Source: Anaeramoeba flamelloides
Taxonomy: Eukaryota > Metamonada > Anaeramoebidae
NCBI GenBank assembly: GCA_027625915.1
Contig: JANTQA010000033.1
Coordinates: 7,378,001 to 7,442,000, forward strand
Direction of reading: 5' to 3'
Length of the DNA stretch: 64,000 nucleotides
The position numbers were made by a program, and so were the translations under genes. The notes under the pieces are model-generated. The model saw only the letters and a list, made by a program, of their open reading frames with translations, searched no databases and was not told where the DNA came from. Numbering within the stretch: position 1 is the stretch's first letter; every line of letters begins with the position of its first letter. Of this stretch, positions 12,536 to 36,012 are shown piece after piece.

Positions 12536-13428
12536 CATCACTAGTATGAAAAAATAAAATTGAAAAAAAAAAGTTAGACAAAACTCATTCATTCCGTAAC
12601 CTTTCATCTTGAATAATAAAGTTTATTCACAATATAATCAAAATTCCAGAACTTTAAATTCATGAGACTATTGTATTTATTGTTGTTAATAGTACTACGA
12701 TTTTGAAAAGTCTCTAGTCTAGAAAAAAAGGCATTTTTCGGGTAAAAAACTACAAATAAACGGAAGAATGAATTATAGATTAATTCAACTTGGAGATATT
12801 TACTTTGATAGGTAATAACGAATAGTTATGAAAACATTGTACTCATCTAATAAAACTGAAACAGAGAAAAAAAAATTACTGATGATAATTATTGTGAGTG
12901 TCCTAGGTTTTCCAGAATTCAAAAGAATTGAGAAAAATCTATGATTTTACTCTATTCTTTTAAATTATGGAAAACCTAATGAGAGTGTCCTGTTTTTTTA
13001 CTTTTTGAAATAAAACGAAAATTTAAAAAAACCTTCTCTTTATTACAAAAATTAAAAAAAACCTAACAGAAAAATCAAAAAAAAAAAGATTTTTTTAAAT
13101 TTATATTAATAGATAATTTTATAATAGTCCAAATAATTGGTTATCGATTTGAAAGATTTTTATTAAATTTAAAATACTTTTAAAATATATGATTATAGCC
13201 TCTTGTCTGTGTAAATAAAAATATTCAAATTTTTTACTATTAAATTTAAAAAAAATCTTATTGGAAAATTGAATTTTCTAACTTAAATTGTTAAATATCT
13301 TTAAAAGTATTTTTTGATCCAAGATCCTTTATTAACTAGAGGTGTTTATTATAAGTGAAGTTATCAAAAAGTGAACAATTAGCAAATGTTTAATTTTTTT
13401 TTGAAAAAATTTTTTCATGATCGTGATG
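12536..13428. repeat. Element nested inside MITE M1
   Basis: Fills exactly the excess length of the interrupted M1 copy. Ends catcactagtatgaaaaaat and, reversed, catcacgatcatgaaaaaat form short inverted termini. Contains the foldback at 12905-12975. No coding frame. Confidence 0.55.
12905..12975. repeat. Foldback palindrome (CCAGAATTCAAAAGAAT family)
   Basis: Arms ttttccagaattcaaaagaa and a near-complement ending ttcttttaaattatggaaaa around a short spacer. Related palindromes lie at 19160-19232, 19455-19510 (right arm decayed) and 27025-27085. Confidence 0.65.
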
Positions 13429-13799
13429 TGTTAAAATTCTTGGAGAGAGTAAAAAAAAAAATGTATTGATAAATTTGTTTAAATTCTGTGAAGGGATTAT
13501 TATACAATCAAAAGGTTATAACTATTGGCGAATTTATTTGAGTTCTTCTATTTGGAAGAATTCAATTTTAAAACTAATGTCTATTAGTGAAAAAAAATTT
13601 GGATCTACCGAAATAAATTACTTAATTCAAAAAATGAAATGAAAAAAAAAAACTAAAAGATGTAAAAAAGATTTTTATATTTTACGAAAATCAAAATAAT
13701 TTGCAATTTGAATAAAATTGTAGTATTGTGGTTGTTTGGACATTTTAAGCTGTGTGGAAAATTTTGAATTTGAGTTTATATATATTATCATTTTATAGT

Positions 13800-14250
13800 G
13801 TTTCAAAAAGTATTTTGGAAACAATTGTTAATTTAAATGTTTTTGTTATTTTTCTCTTATTTTTTTTTTTTCAGTTAAAAGAAAAAATTGTTTCAAATGG
13901 TTCATTGAATTAAATAATTAAATTGTTTTAAAGTTTAAACCGATTTTTAATTTTTTTTTAATTTCAATAGTTTTTTTATCAAAGTTTATTACAAAACAAG
14001 TGATTTTATTTTTAAAATTATTCGTTAAATACACCCAATTCATAGAAAATCATATTTCTTTATTCTTTTTGAAGAAAATCTTTTTTTTTTTTTGAATATT
14101 TTTCAATATGCTAAATTTTACTTTTCAAAAATGGGGGAAAATGGATCAAATTTTTGATAATATAAATTATTTTCTGAAATAACCTTCAAAGGGCATTTAT
14201 TTTTTTGTAATCAGAATTTTTGACTTCATTTTTCAAATCAAGAAAAAAAC
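13800..14250. repeat. Diverged dispersed repeat, copy 2 of 2
   Basis: Partner of 8280-8730. Shared order of blocks with substitutions and indels; no coding frame and no clear termini. Confidence 0.45.
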
Positions 14251-15112
14251 AAAAATGGATTTTGAATTGGACATATAATTTACATACATATAAAAATATA
14301 TATAAATATTTATTTCTACTACTACGCATGTACAAAAAGTGATTTCTTAATATTTTGGGTTTTTTTATTAAAATTACCATTTTTCCAAAAATATAAAACT
14401 TTTCATGTACACCCTGATGGGGAAGTTTTCTTATTATCGAACTTAAGGTTTATAAAAGCAAAATTTCAATTTATAAAAGAATAAAATAGTATCAAAATTT
14501 TTGGGGTTGCTTTTATTGTTTGATTTCAGAAAATTATTTTTGATTTTTGAATTTCTGTTTTATCCGCAAATATTTTTATTCTATTATTCAATTCATTATT
14601 TTACCACTATAAACCCGAACCCTTATCTTTTCCGGTTTGGTGGGCACACATGAAAATTTTAATATTTTTTGGATAATAACAAATTTAATAAAAAACAATT
14701 TAAAATATTGATATATCACTTTTAAAACATGTGTAACCACATAATCTTTTTCTTAAAAATTTTTCATTTGGATAGCTAAAAAAAAGTCAAATTAGAGAAT
14801 CAAAATGAATAATCACGGAAAATATAGAAACTGAGAAACTAACATCTAAATTGAACCATCAAATAGTCTATTTGGAATCTGAAATATAATTCATAAAGAC
14901 AGATTGTTTGTTTGATAGTAGTCTGTGAGAATTTGATTTTAACTCGACAATTCAAACTATTCTGAAAATGAAGGTTTTTTAAATGAAAATATAACTTTAT
15001 AAATTGAATTTATAAAATTCACAAATTACCAAATAAAAAATCAATTTTGAGAAAAAATCATTTTTTTGAATTTTTTTATCTAATTGTTATCCTTTTTTTA
15101 AAAGAAATACTT

Positions 15113-18100
15113 ATGACCGAGATTAAAAAAGAAACCAAAAATAATGATTTCGGGGCATTTTCGACCAATAAACGTGAGGAAAAGATTCAAAAAGAAAATG
15201 AAAAAGAAACAGAAAAAGAAGAAAAAATTGAACAAAACAAAATCTCCTTTTCAACACTTACCCTAATTCAAGTCGCCCGAAACGAAAATGGGATCAAACA
15301 TTATGACTACCAACGATACAGACACTTTTGTTCAAAAAAACTTCACAAACTTCGAAAGCAATGCCAAATGACTCATGGCACCGGGAAAAAGTATGTCCCA
15401 AAGCCCATTAGAGTTGAAACAACAAAATCTGATCGGCAATTATTAATCCTTTTATTTAGTGCTGAAAGGGCTTGGGCTTATGCGTCAGAATTAAAGGAAG
15501 CACAAGTTAACCCAAGAGTCAAATTTAGAATGCGGAATAGATTAAAAAAATGTGCTAAATGGGCTGTGCAATTGCTAGAGATCGCAACAGAAAAATGTAC
15601 AGATCGAACTCTTCTTGAAATCCAAGTAAATTTTGTTCTTTTAAATTCTCTCTTGTTAAAAATTGTTTATACAAGAACAATAGGAAAAAAAAAAGAAAAA
15701 AAAATAAAAACAAAGTAAAAAAAAAAAACAATCTTTTATTTATTTCTGATCCTTAATTGAAGTTCTTTTGTTGTATACTCTTTTTGAATTTCAATAATAC
15801 ATTGACGAAATAGGCATATGCTGATACTATGGTTGGTAATTCATTGTTGGAATATGAAAATTTTAAAGAAGCTTTGGAACGATTTTTAAGGGCAAAGTAA
15901 CAATTCTTTCTATTTTTAAATTTTTTTTTTCTTGACATGGTTCACAAAATCTTCATTTTCTTCATTTCTAATTTCTCACTAACTCGTTTCTCAAACCCTT
16001 GATTCTCTTGATATCAATATCAATTTCAATACCAATACCAATATCAATTTCAATATCAATACCAATATCAATATCAATATCAATATCAAAATAAAAAATT
16101 TCCTAAGAACTGTATTCGAACAATTAAGCAAAGTTGGTGAATTTGTATTATCTGAAATATGTGAATCACAAACCAAAGAAGTTGAAATTGGAATTAGGTA
16201 TTGTACTTTCAATATTAGCAAAGAGAATAAACTTTCAAAAAAAGAAATCATCGAAATGATCTCACAAAATGAAACACAGGGCTTAACTCTTTTAAGATCA
16301 AAATTAGATGTAAATACTACATTTTCCTTTAAAATTCTTTTATTTTTTTAAAAAGTTATTTTGTTTCAAGTCTTTCTTTTCTTGAACAAATTTATTTCAA
16401 AAGCATCATCAAAATTGTCTTTACTTTTGCACAAAAACTTGTTTGATCGCAATCTTAATTTTAACACATCTCAAATTTCCAGTAATTATTTAGAAAAATT
16501 ATGATAATTATTCTTTTTCAAAAGTTATTGGTAAAAGCAAAATATCGTTGAAAGAACATTGTATCTTTATAATAATATCCAATCCTTTACATACATTTTA
16601 AAAAATTTAGGATTAAAAGTTTTTAAAAGTGTTACTCAAACGACTACAAAGAGTAAAACAAACAGTTTGAGCAATAAGTTTTAAAATTTTTACTCGGCAC
16701 TTTTTTAAAAACTCTTTAAAAAATTCTATTAAAAATTTGTGAAGAGTGACATTTTTTTTAATGACAAAATACTTGATATTTTTGTTTGAATAAGCTCTGG
16801 TTTCTCAAGCCATTAAATTAAAAGTTTTAAGCTGCATACCAAAGTTTATCAAATTATAACTTTTTTTTTTTTATAACTGTTACCAAAATTCTTATATATA
16901 ATGAGTTTTTAATGAGTGTTACTGTTAAAGGATTAGAGTAACCATGGATTTGTCTATAATTAAAGTATTTTGTAATTGAAGGTAAATCATATCAGTGATC
17001 CATGGTTCACAATATCTCAAGAAAAACTATTATTAAAATTTTATTGAACAATTAAAATTATTCGGTTTTTTACTAATGGAATTACAATTAAAAATTGTCA
17101 TTTTGAAAATTTTTTTTTAATAAGTACTTTTCCAAATCAAAAAATAAAAACCAAAATAATTTAGTATTCCATTCCTTAAAAATGGATATTTATTTACCCC
17201 CAAAAGTCACTATTTTTTCAATTTTTTTAATTTCAAAGATTTACTCAATAAGTATCAACATAAAACACCCAAAGAATAATCACTTAAATTTACTTTTATA
17301 AAAACTATTATTTTTTTAATATATTTACAATATGTGAAAATAATTGGTCAAAATAATCTCTATGAGGTTAATTAATAAATTTTTTTTCCATTAATCTACA
17401 TTTTGAGACAAATTTATCTACTTTTTGCCACAAATTTAAGAAAGATATTTTTCAAATTTGAAATTTGAATATTGATGATTTTACCTTTAAACTTGTAACA
17501 AAATGCAAATTTTTTTCAAAAATTCTTCAATTTATTAAAAAATTAAATAATTAACCCATGTTTTATTTTTACAAATTATTTTTATAAATTTCAAATATAT
17601 TAAAACATAACGAAATTATATATGAAAAATTGTGACTAACTTGAAAGAATAAATTTTTAAAAAACAAAAAATATTTTTTTATTAAAAACACTCAAAATCA
17701 CAAACATGATCATTCTAAACTAAAATTCTAAAATTTTTAACACAGTTAAAACTGTTCAAAGAATCACAATAATCTAATTTCATTCAAATTGCAAATAATT
17801 TGGATTTTTTGTAAAATATGTAAATCTTTTTTTCATCTTATATTTTTTTTGTTTTCATTTCATTTTTTGAATTACGTAACTTTTTACGGTTCGATCAAAA
17901 TTTTTTCAATGATTGATATTTGATTAAAGCTGAGTTGTTCAAAATAGAAGAACTCAAATAAAATTGGTCAATGGTATCTAACGATTTGATGTATCAATAT
18001 TCCAAATAGAATTCAAACAAATTTACCAATGAATTTTTTTGTTTTGCTCTCTCCAAATTTTTTAAAATACCGATAATTTATTTGTATTGATAATTATTTA

Positions 18101-20941
18101 TTTTTTGTTTTGTAAGTATTGTAATTTATAAACAATTGTTAGATTTTCAATTAATGAATGGTTCTAATTTGGTATTTCTTCTAGAATTGATTAAATAAGA
18201 TTTTTTTTTCAAAAATTGAATTTTGGTGTGTTAAAAATTTTGAATTGGGGTTTATTTAAAATTATATCTTTTATATTTTCAATCATGAATGAATGATCAT
18301 TTGGGGGGGTAGTTATTTAATTTTTGATGTTTCTTTTTTCTTTTTGATCGAATTTATTTGCTTGGTTTTGGTGTTTTTTGATTTTGATTTTTTTTTTATT
18401 TATTTTCGCGTTGCTCAGACTTTCATGTTTCAATATCTCAGTATTAACAAGTAACCATTTGGAATTTTTTTCATTTGTTATTCTTCTTCCCAATATGAAG
18501 AGGTTCAGTCAGGGAAAAAATAAAAAAAACAACAAAAAAATTCTTTTTTTTTTTTAAATTAAAGTCCCATTTTTCATACTTTAATATTGAAAAATCTTTG
18601 ATTTACATTTTCAATTTTTTGAGAACCGATATTAGGTTGGTGGTAAGACGTTCAATTACAATCCGATGGTCGAGGTTCGAATCTTCATAACCACATTATT
18701 TCTGATTGTTAATCATTTTCTCAAAAAGTTACAAATATAACAAAAACCACCAAGATGTAATTTTAATTCAAAATTGGGAAGAAGAATAACAAATGAAAAA
18801 AATCACAAATGGTTGCTTATTAATACTGAGATATTGAAACATGACTACTAATTCTTTGAAGAAATTGTCTCGCCGATTTGGATCTATTATAAGCACGAAT
18901 ATAAATTAACCTTAACGGAATTGGAACACAATCCTTCTCAATTTATGGAGCGAATCCGATTCTTGAGAGAATTGACCTGCTCTCACTCGATTCAACGATA
19001 TTTCTAATTAAAATTAGGTTTTTTGAAGTGGTACGAGGTGCTGTAGAGTGTTGTACAGTGTCGTGTGTTGCCTATCTTTTTTTTTTATTTAAGAAATAAA
19101 AAGAAAATTTTCAAAAATATTTTTTAATTTCAAAAATGAAAAAAAAAAGCTAACGACGATTTTCCAGAATTCAAAAGAATTGAGAAAAATCTTTGATTTA
19201 ACTCCATTCTTTTGAATTCTGGAAAACCTAACGAAAGCACCTGTAGAGTGTCGTAGAGTGCCTAGGTTTTTTTTAATTTCTGTTTTATTTCTAAAGTAAA
19301 AAAAACTAACGAAAATCAATAGATTTTCTAAATAAATAGAAAACTCAAAAAAACCTAATGAAAATCTATTGATTTTCCAAATAAAATAGAAAACCTCAAA
19401 AAAACCTAGAACACTTCACAAATAAACAGAAAACTCAAGAAAACTTAACGGTGCTTTTCCAGAATTCAAAAGAATAGAGAAAAATATTTGATTCTAATCT
19501 ATTCTTTTAAATACTTTAAAATCAAAAAAAAAATAACAAAAAGTATGTGAACTTTTTATACTAAGTCTTTAATTGAAAAAAAAAAAAAAACAACCATTTT
19601 TATTAATTTTTAAAATTGGAGATTTCGAATATGTTGTTTTCATCTTCTTGATTTGAATTAAGCAAGAGTTGAAAAATCAGTTGTTCACTAATTTTTATTC
19701 ATATATTGTATAAAAAGAAAAACAAAAAAATGTTAATCTTAACTATTTTTCATTATTTTAATTTAATTCATTCATATAAATAAATAATAACAACAACAAC
19801 AATCATCATCATCATCAAAATACAATAGAACGTAGTAACTGAAATGAGAAAAAATCAATTAGAAAGTATGGACGAGATAAAATGGAGAGGTGAATCAATT
19901 CAAATTTCAAATAAAGCAATACGATTAAAAATTATTAGTGCTGAAGAACTTGAAATTGAAAATCAAAGTGAATTAAATTTGACAAAAATAAACACAAAAG
20001 ATTCAGATTTTAAGAGCAAATTAGAAAAGCAGTTTACAAGTCAAATGTCTATGAATGGAAGGGTTTCCACACTTTATAACGAAGCAAGAGAGCTAACTTG
20101 GAATGAATTGAATCCATTACAAAGCTCACGTAATCGATCCAAAGTAATTGTAAATCAAATTGAAATCTTGTCCAAATTACATACTTATTTAGCATTTAAG
20201 ACCCATGAATTGGCAATTACGAGAAATAAATATGCCCTGGAATATTTGAAAAGTTCCAAAGGCGATTCAGATAAAATTGTAAATAATTATCAAAGACTTA
20301 TCCAACAATTACATGAGCTTTTAGAGTTGGAAATAGACTTTAAAAAGGGAAGCGAGGATAAAGAACAGATAAAAAATTCTGAAAATAGAGAAAAATTGAT
20401 TAATGCTCAAATTTTTTCCAATAGCGCCTTTAGATGCTTTTACATTGCAAATTCATATTTAATCACAGAAAAATTTCAAGAAGCTCAATTATTATTTGAA
20501 AGAACTTTAGAAGAAATCCAAACCGCAATTGTTTATTTTAAAAGATGCAAAAAAACTGATTCAATCGAAATCGAAAATTTACATGGGCTTATTAAAAATA
20601 CCAAATCAAAAATTAGCTATTTACAAGGAACCAAACTATTAAAATATTTGGAGAAAAATAAAGTTTCCCCAAAGAACAAAAATATTAAAATGGAACAAGA
20701 AAATCAAGAGGAAAAGGAATTACTTATTGATCGTTTAGAAAAAACCTTTGATAGAAAGAAATATGCCACTTCAAATAGAAATAAAACAGAGGGGATGAAA
20801 AGAGTTAATGTCGTGAGATTCCCTCCATTATTAACTTCTGTTTATTCCAAGCCCATGCTATTAGATAATTCCTTTAATTATATCGTATTCCCAAATTTAG
20901 AAGAAAAATCAAAGCCTAAAAAAAGATTTTGGTTGTTTTAA
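15113..20941 (+). CDS. SRP68: Signal recognition particle subunit SRP68
   Basis: Four exons, 15113-15625, 15814-15896, 16108-16309 and 19829-20941; 636 aa, close to the roughly 630 aa usual for SRP68. ATG at 15113 is the first in-frame methionine (MTEIKKETKN). Exon 1 carries the RNA-binding N-terminal domain: HYDYQRYRHFCSKKLHKLRK, then LLFSAERAWAYASELK. Exons 2-3 give ALERFLRAKTVFEQLSKVG and IRYCTFNI. Exon 4 gives DEIKWRGESI, AFRCFYIANSYLITEKFQEA and, near the end, VVRFPPL...KPMLLDNSFNYIVFP, the conserved part that docks SRP72. All junctions are phase-consistent and match the family colinearly. SRP68/72 bind 7S RNA and act in co-translational targeting to the ER. Intron 3 is 3519 nt and full of repeats. 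The N-terminus has a Lys/Glu-rich leader. Confidence 0.95.
16010..16090. repeat. Hexanucleotide microsatellite (ATATCA)n in SRP68 intron 2
   Basis: About 13 units of the form atatca/ataccaa/atttca in the 211-nt intron 2, ending about 17 bases before the acceptor at 16106-16107. Units vary at one or two positions. Confidence 0.9.
17716..18255. repeat. Mariner-like MITE (family M1), copy 2, reversed
   Basis: Reverse complement of 49161-49702 nearly end to end. Shared blocks include gaactcaaataaaattggtc, gttttgctctctccaaattt and the right end ttttggtgtgttaaaaattt followed by tgaattggggtttat. Length about 540 bp, no coding frame. Confidence 0.8.
18430..18843. repeat. Inverted-repeat element with about 72-bp arms enclosing a tRNA-like head
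   Basis: Left arm begins catgtttcaatatctcagta and runs to about 18505; right arm (18773-18843) is its near-complement, ending gagatattgaaacatg. The second copy of the surrounding repeat (26405-26830) lacks these arms, so they were added to this copy. Confidence 0.7.
18615..19075 (+). repeat. tRNA-derived SINE-like repeat, copy 1
   Basis: An A-box-like aggttggtggtaagacg (18632) and a strong B box ggttcgaatctt (18671) lie at tRNA spacing, but no acceptor stem closes, so it is not a tRNA gene. Downstream sequence (attatttctgattgtt, ctcaaaaagttac, caccaagatgtaattttaat, then ctgctctcactcgattcaac) matches 26405-26760 in order. It ends in a gtagagtg...cctag motif and a T-run. Confidence 0.6.
19060..19520. 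repeat. Cluster of foldback repeats
   Basis: Contains a degenerate copy of the CCTAGG-T(n)/A(n)-CCTAACG foldback (19068-19155), the CCAGAATTCAAAAGAAT palindrome (19160-19232), a second CCTAGG unit (19258-19315), direct repeats of a aaatctattgattttc block (19313, 19361) and a half palindrome at 19455-19510. Looks like repeated foldback insertion next to the SINE tail. Confidence 0.55.
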
Positions 20942-23171
20942 TTTTTCCAGAAAATGCTTTTTTATTTTTTTTATTTTCAATTTCTTTTAAAAAAATCAAT
21001 TTTACAAATGTTTTTTTATTATTTTGCAATTATTTTGAATTTATTTTATTTAAGGTTAATATTTATATTTATATTTTATCATCTTCTTTAAATTAAATTT
21101 TTTAAATAAATCCAAAATATTCAAGCTAAGACTATTTTTTTTTTTTTTTGTATTTTTTCATTTACAACTAATTAAAAAGATTTTTAATTGAAGTTATTGG
21201 AACTTTTCTATAAAGGTGGAATATATGGGAATATTATAATTCAAGGATTGTAAATTACACCCTATAGATTTCAGTTTACTTAAATTTCCTAAAATGGAAA
21301 TCAAGCTTAAAATCATAGATTTCACGATTGTTCAAGAAAAAAATAGAACCAAATTATTTTTATTGTTTAAAAAGTAAAAAAACAACAAAGAAGAATAGAA
21401 CAAAAAATTAAAAATTACAAATTGAAAATATCTGGTGACAAGAATATTTGATAATCTTCATAGTATTTGTTTTATTTTTGCAATTTAAGTGTGTTTATTG
21501 GTGTGGAAAGAGTTCACAATAAATGTATTGAAAAGAATGTTTAAAATTTATTATTTTAAACTCTCAATTTGTTATTATTTTTTATTAATTTTTATCAAAG
21601 CTAGATTTCAAAAATTTTGACTCGCTTTATGATGTTAATGTAAATTTTTTTGGTGGTTTATTCATGTATTCTTAACAAAAAAAATATTTTCAAATTTTTG
21701 TATCAGAATCATTTTTTCTTTATTTGCAAATTTTTGTTTTGCTTTTTCAAATTTTTATTTTTCTTTTGTTTTTATTTTTCTTTTTTTTGATTTCTTTTTT
21801 TTTTTTTTGAAAAATTTTTCTTTTTCTTTTTTTTTCTTTTTTTGTTTTTTTGCAAAAGATCATGTGGAAAAAAAAATATCTTATAAAAGACAAATAATCT
21901 CTCAGGAAATTGAGACTATATAATGTCTAATAACATGAATATATTATTAGTATCAAATCTTGTTGTTAACTTTTTTTCAGTGAAAGTTCAGTAATAAAAA
22001 ATCGGCAAAGCTACATTTCAAAAATTTTGACTCACTTTTTTTTTTATTTTTTGGTTTTATTTTTTTGAAAGTTTTAAAAACTCAGGTTTTTATATCTTTT
22101 GAATATTTTAAAAGTTATTTGCAAATCATATTTAATTATTTGTTGTTATTATTACAATAGAATATTTGTTTTTGTTTTCAATTTATTATTTCATGTGGGT
22201 AACGATTTTAGAAATGGTATTTAGATATTTTTATCTTGATATTATTGAGTATTTGTTTAATATATGGAATTTATTAATTTAAATTATGGAATTTTATGTT
22301 TAGTGGTTTTTTTTCTCAAAGTTATTATGGTTTGAAAAATTAAGGGAATGAAGAAAAAGGAAAGATAAAAAATACTTTGTATGGTAAATATATTTATGAA
22401 AATTCAGTTAGTGGTGAATCAGAGTTGAAGTTGTGTCATGTAATACCTAAAGTCTAACAGTTTTTTAAATATAAATAAGGATAAAAAGTATTCACCAAGA
22501 TCAAATATATTAATTTTCTTTTAAAATAAAAAAACAGCTCAATAAGAAAGTAATACTAATTATTAATAAAATATTGTGGAAATTCTATTTATTATTGATA
22601 ATCTTTTTATCGGATTTCAAAAAAACTTAATTAGAGTCTATAAATTTTTTTGTGGTTATACAAATGATATTATTATTGCTTTATTATAATAGTTTAATTA
22701 CTTTTCTTCTTCTCATGTATATTTTTGATAACTTTATTTTTTGATTATTTCTTTCCCTCGATAATGAATAAATAAATAAACTTTGGTTGTTTTTTCACTT
22801 TTAATCACAGTCTAAAATCTAAAAATAATATATAACTTTAAAAAAGAAAAAAATTTGTGAAAAAAAAACTTTTTATTTCTTATTGTTAAAATATACTCAT
22901 TTTTTAGAATCAAGTAAATGAGTGTTTAATCAAATCACATCTATGAAAATTATTAATTTTAATCATTTTTCTGAAATCTGAAAAAAAAAAAAAACAAGAA
23001 AAAAAATTATTGAATAAGTTATGTAGTGTTTTTCCATAGAGTAATATATGTATATATATTGGGATTTAAAAAGGTATATATCGATATTTAAGGATAGTTA
23101 TATTTTTAAACAATAAGTTTATAAATAATTCTAAATTAATTGTAAAAGGATTAATTCATAAACCGATTTAA
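20942..23171. other. Spacer between the convergent SRP68 and PRMT1 genes
   Basis: No gene supported. T-rich runs dominate 21700-21860, and a ctacatttcaaaaattttgactc block occurs twice (about 21600 and 22010). AATAAA-like sequences on both strands may serve both 3' ends. Confidence 0.6.
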
Positions 23172-34276
<11,105 letters not shown>

Positions 34277-34776
34277 TCAAAAGTAAATCCTAAATGTGTT
34301 TTTTTATTCACACTAGAAGTAATTCTAATTACTAGGTTTGCGAAAAGATCAAGTTGTCTATTGAATTACTTTTAATTTTTTTGAATTAGAATTTCTGATA
34401 TGTGGCAGAAAAAAAATTTCAAAATCCTTTAACATTTTTTGTGGTAAAAAATTTTCAGAAATTCCATTTCAGAGAGTTTTTATTATGAATTTAATTGAAC
34501 TCTTTCTTCAAGGAAGAATTGATTGTGAAATAAATTCTTTAAGAAGCTTTACAATTGTCGTTGTCTTTTGTAGAAAAAATCTGATACATTTGAAAAAAGG
34601 TTTGAAATTTTTAATATTTTGTACTATGATTTTTTATTACTATTATTTTCAAATTAAAAAATGAAAATTTATCGTTCAAACATTCCAAAATATTTTTCTA
34701 GTTTATAAGTTGAAGAAAATCCAAAGATCTTTACAAGATCGTTTAGAAATGATATTTTTAGGCTATAAATTAACTG

Positions 34777-36012
34777 TTGTGGAAAAAAAGTTAAACACGG
34801 TTTTTAATTGGGAACATTACTGAAAATGAAAAGTGAAATCAATAAAAAGAAGAAACCAATTAACTTCAAATAATACACCATTATATTATTTTCAATCAAC
34901 CCAACAAATACAATTTAAATCTACTTGATTTATAGAAATTGTTAGTGTGGTTTTGGAGATCTCAAAAATAGTCAATTTTTTGAACAAATTTTTAATATCT
35001 TCGATTAATCAAAGAAAAACACCATACTAAAAGATAGTATTTAAAAAACTGTTATTGTGGTGAATACTTCATTTTGTCTTTATTTATTTATTTATTCTTT
35101 TATTAATTGATCTTACTTTGAATTTTCACTAACAGTCAAATCTAAAACCCGGAAATTTCTGAAACCCGGTAATTCCATTTTTCTGATCAATTGTAAATAT
35201 TAGTAAAATGTCAAAAATATACTCCCATATTTCAGATAAATAACCCAATTACCCAGCGACTTATAACCTTTCCAATTGGCTTATTGGTTAAATATTCTGA
35301 ATCCATCAATTTTAACTCTTTTGTGAATTCAGAAATCGAAAAAATCCAAAATTTGTAAAATTAATTGAGAACATTACTAAAAATGAAAATCGACTTTTAA
35401 TTTTAAATTTTGAAATAAAAAACATTTGGATACTTTTAAAAGATTTGAAAGAATTTGAATTTGAGAGAGGTGTTTGATAATTGTAAATTTTCATGAAATT
35501 ATTAAAACCATTTTGTCAAAAAATAAATCCTCTAAGGTTACCAATAGAAATTTAAAATTTTGAAAAAATTATTAAAAGAAAGTTTTAAAGTAAATAAAAC
35601 TCTTATTTCATAAATGCAATAACAAAATAATTCTTATAAAGATGATTCCTAATAAATTTAGAATTTATCTAAAGGGGAAATCGCAATAAATTTGATTTTT
35701 AATTTTCACTAATGTTCTCAATTAATTTTACAAATTTTGGATTTTTTCGATTTCTGAATTCACAAAAGAGTTAAAATTGATGGATTCAGAATATTTAACC
35801 AATACTCCAATTGGAAAGGTTATAAGTCGCTGGGTTATTGGGTTATTTTTCTGTAAAATGGAAGTATATTTTTGACATTTTACTAATATTTACAATTGAT
35901 CAGAAAAAGGGAATTACCGGGTTTCAGAAATTTCAGTGTTTTAGATTTGACAGTAATATTCCCAATTAAAAACCGTGTTTCACTTTTTTTCCAGTTTGAC
36001 TTTTTTTCCACA
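34777..36012. repeat. MITE (family H3), copy 1, interrupted by a nested MITE
   Basis: Outer ends ttgtggaaaaaaagttaaac and (reversed) ttgtggaaaaaaagtcaaac. The left 350 bp and right 55 bp match 40619-41032 almost base for base, e.g. tgttattg...tgaatacttcattttgtc. The 821-bp difference is the nested element. Confidence 0.85.
35133..35953. repeat. Nested Harbinger-like MITE with about 265-bp arms (family H2)
   Basis: Arms 35133-35400 and 35690-35953 are inverted and over 90% alike by eye (shared: gaatccatcaattttaactc, gacttataacctttccaatt). TAA is duplicated at 35130-35132 and 35954-35956, while the uninterrupted family-H3 copy at 40970-40985 has a single TAA at the same point. Confidence 0.9.

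Larger units (their letters stand above)
12353..13783. repeat. Mariner-like MITE (family M1), copy 1, split by a nested element
   Basis: Ends tatataaacacccctattc and gaatttgagtttatatata match the ends of copies at 17716-18255 (reverse orientation) and 49161-49702. Intact copies are about 540 bp; this one is 1431 bp because about 893 bp sits inside it. TA-rich flanks suit TA-target insertion. Confidence 0.7.
11121..15112. other. Intergenic spacer packed with MITEs
   Basis: No gene supported. Contains a family-M2 element (11783-12346), a family-M1 element split by a nested insertion (12353-13783) and a diverged repeat (13800-14250). The rest is featureless AT-rich sequence leading to SRP68. 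Confidence 0.65.
16310..19828 (+). other. Giant intron 3 of SRP68
   Basis: Donor GTAAAT, acceptor ACAATAG. It contains a family-M1 MITE in reverse orientation, the SINE-like tRNA-derived repeat with its inverted-repeat insert, and several foldbacks (19160-19510). No coding frame supported. Confidence 0.85.

Noticed and set aside
16010-16090. Short direct repeats resembling a CRISPR array
   Set aside because: Six-base units without spacers inside an intron of a eukaryotic gene; it is a microsatellite.
18615-18712. Possible tRNA gene (A box and GGTTCGAATCT B box)
   Set aside because: No seven-base acceptor stem closes around it, the T-stem has a mismatch and the anticodon arm does not fold. 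A tRNA-derived repeat explains it better.
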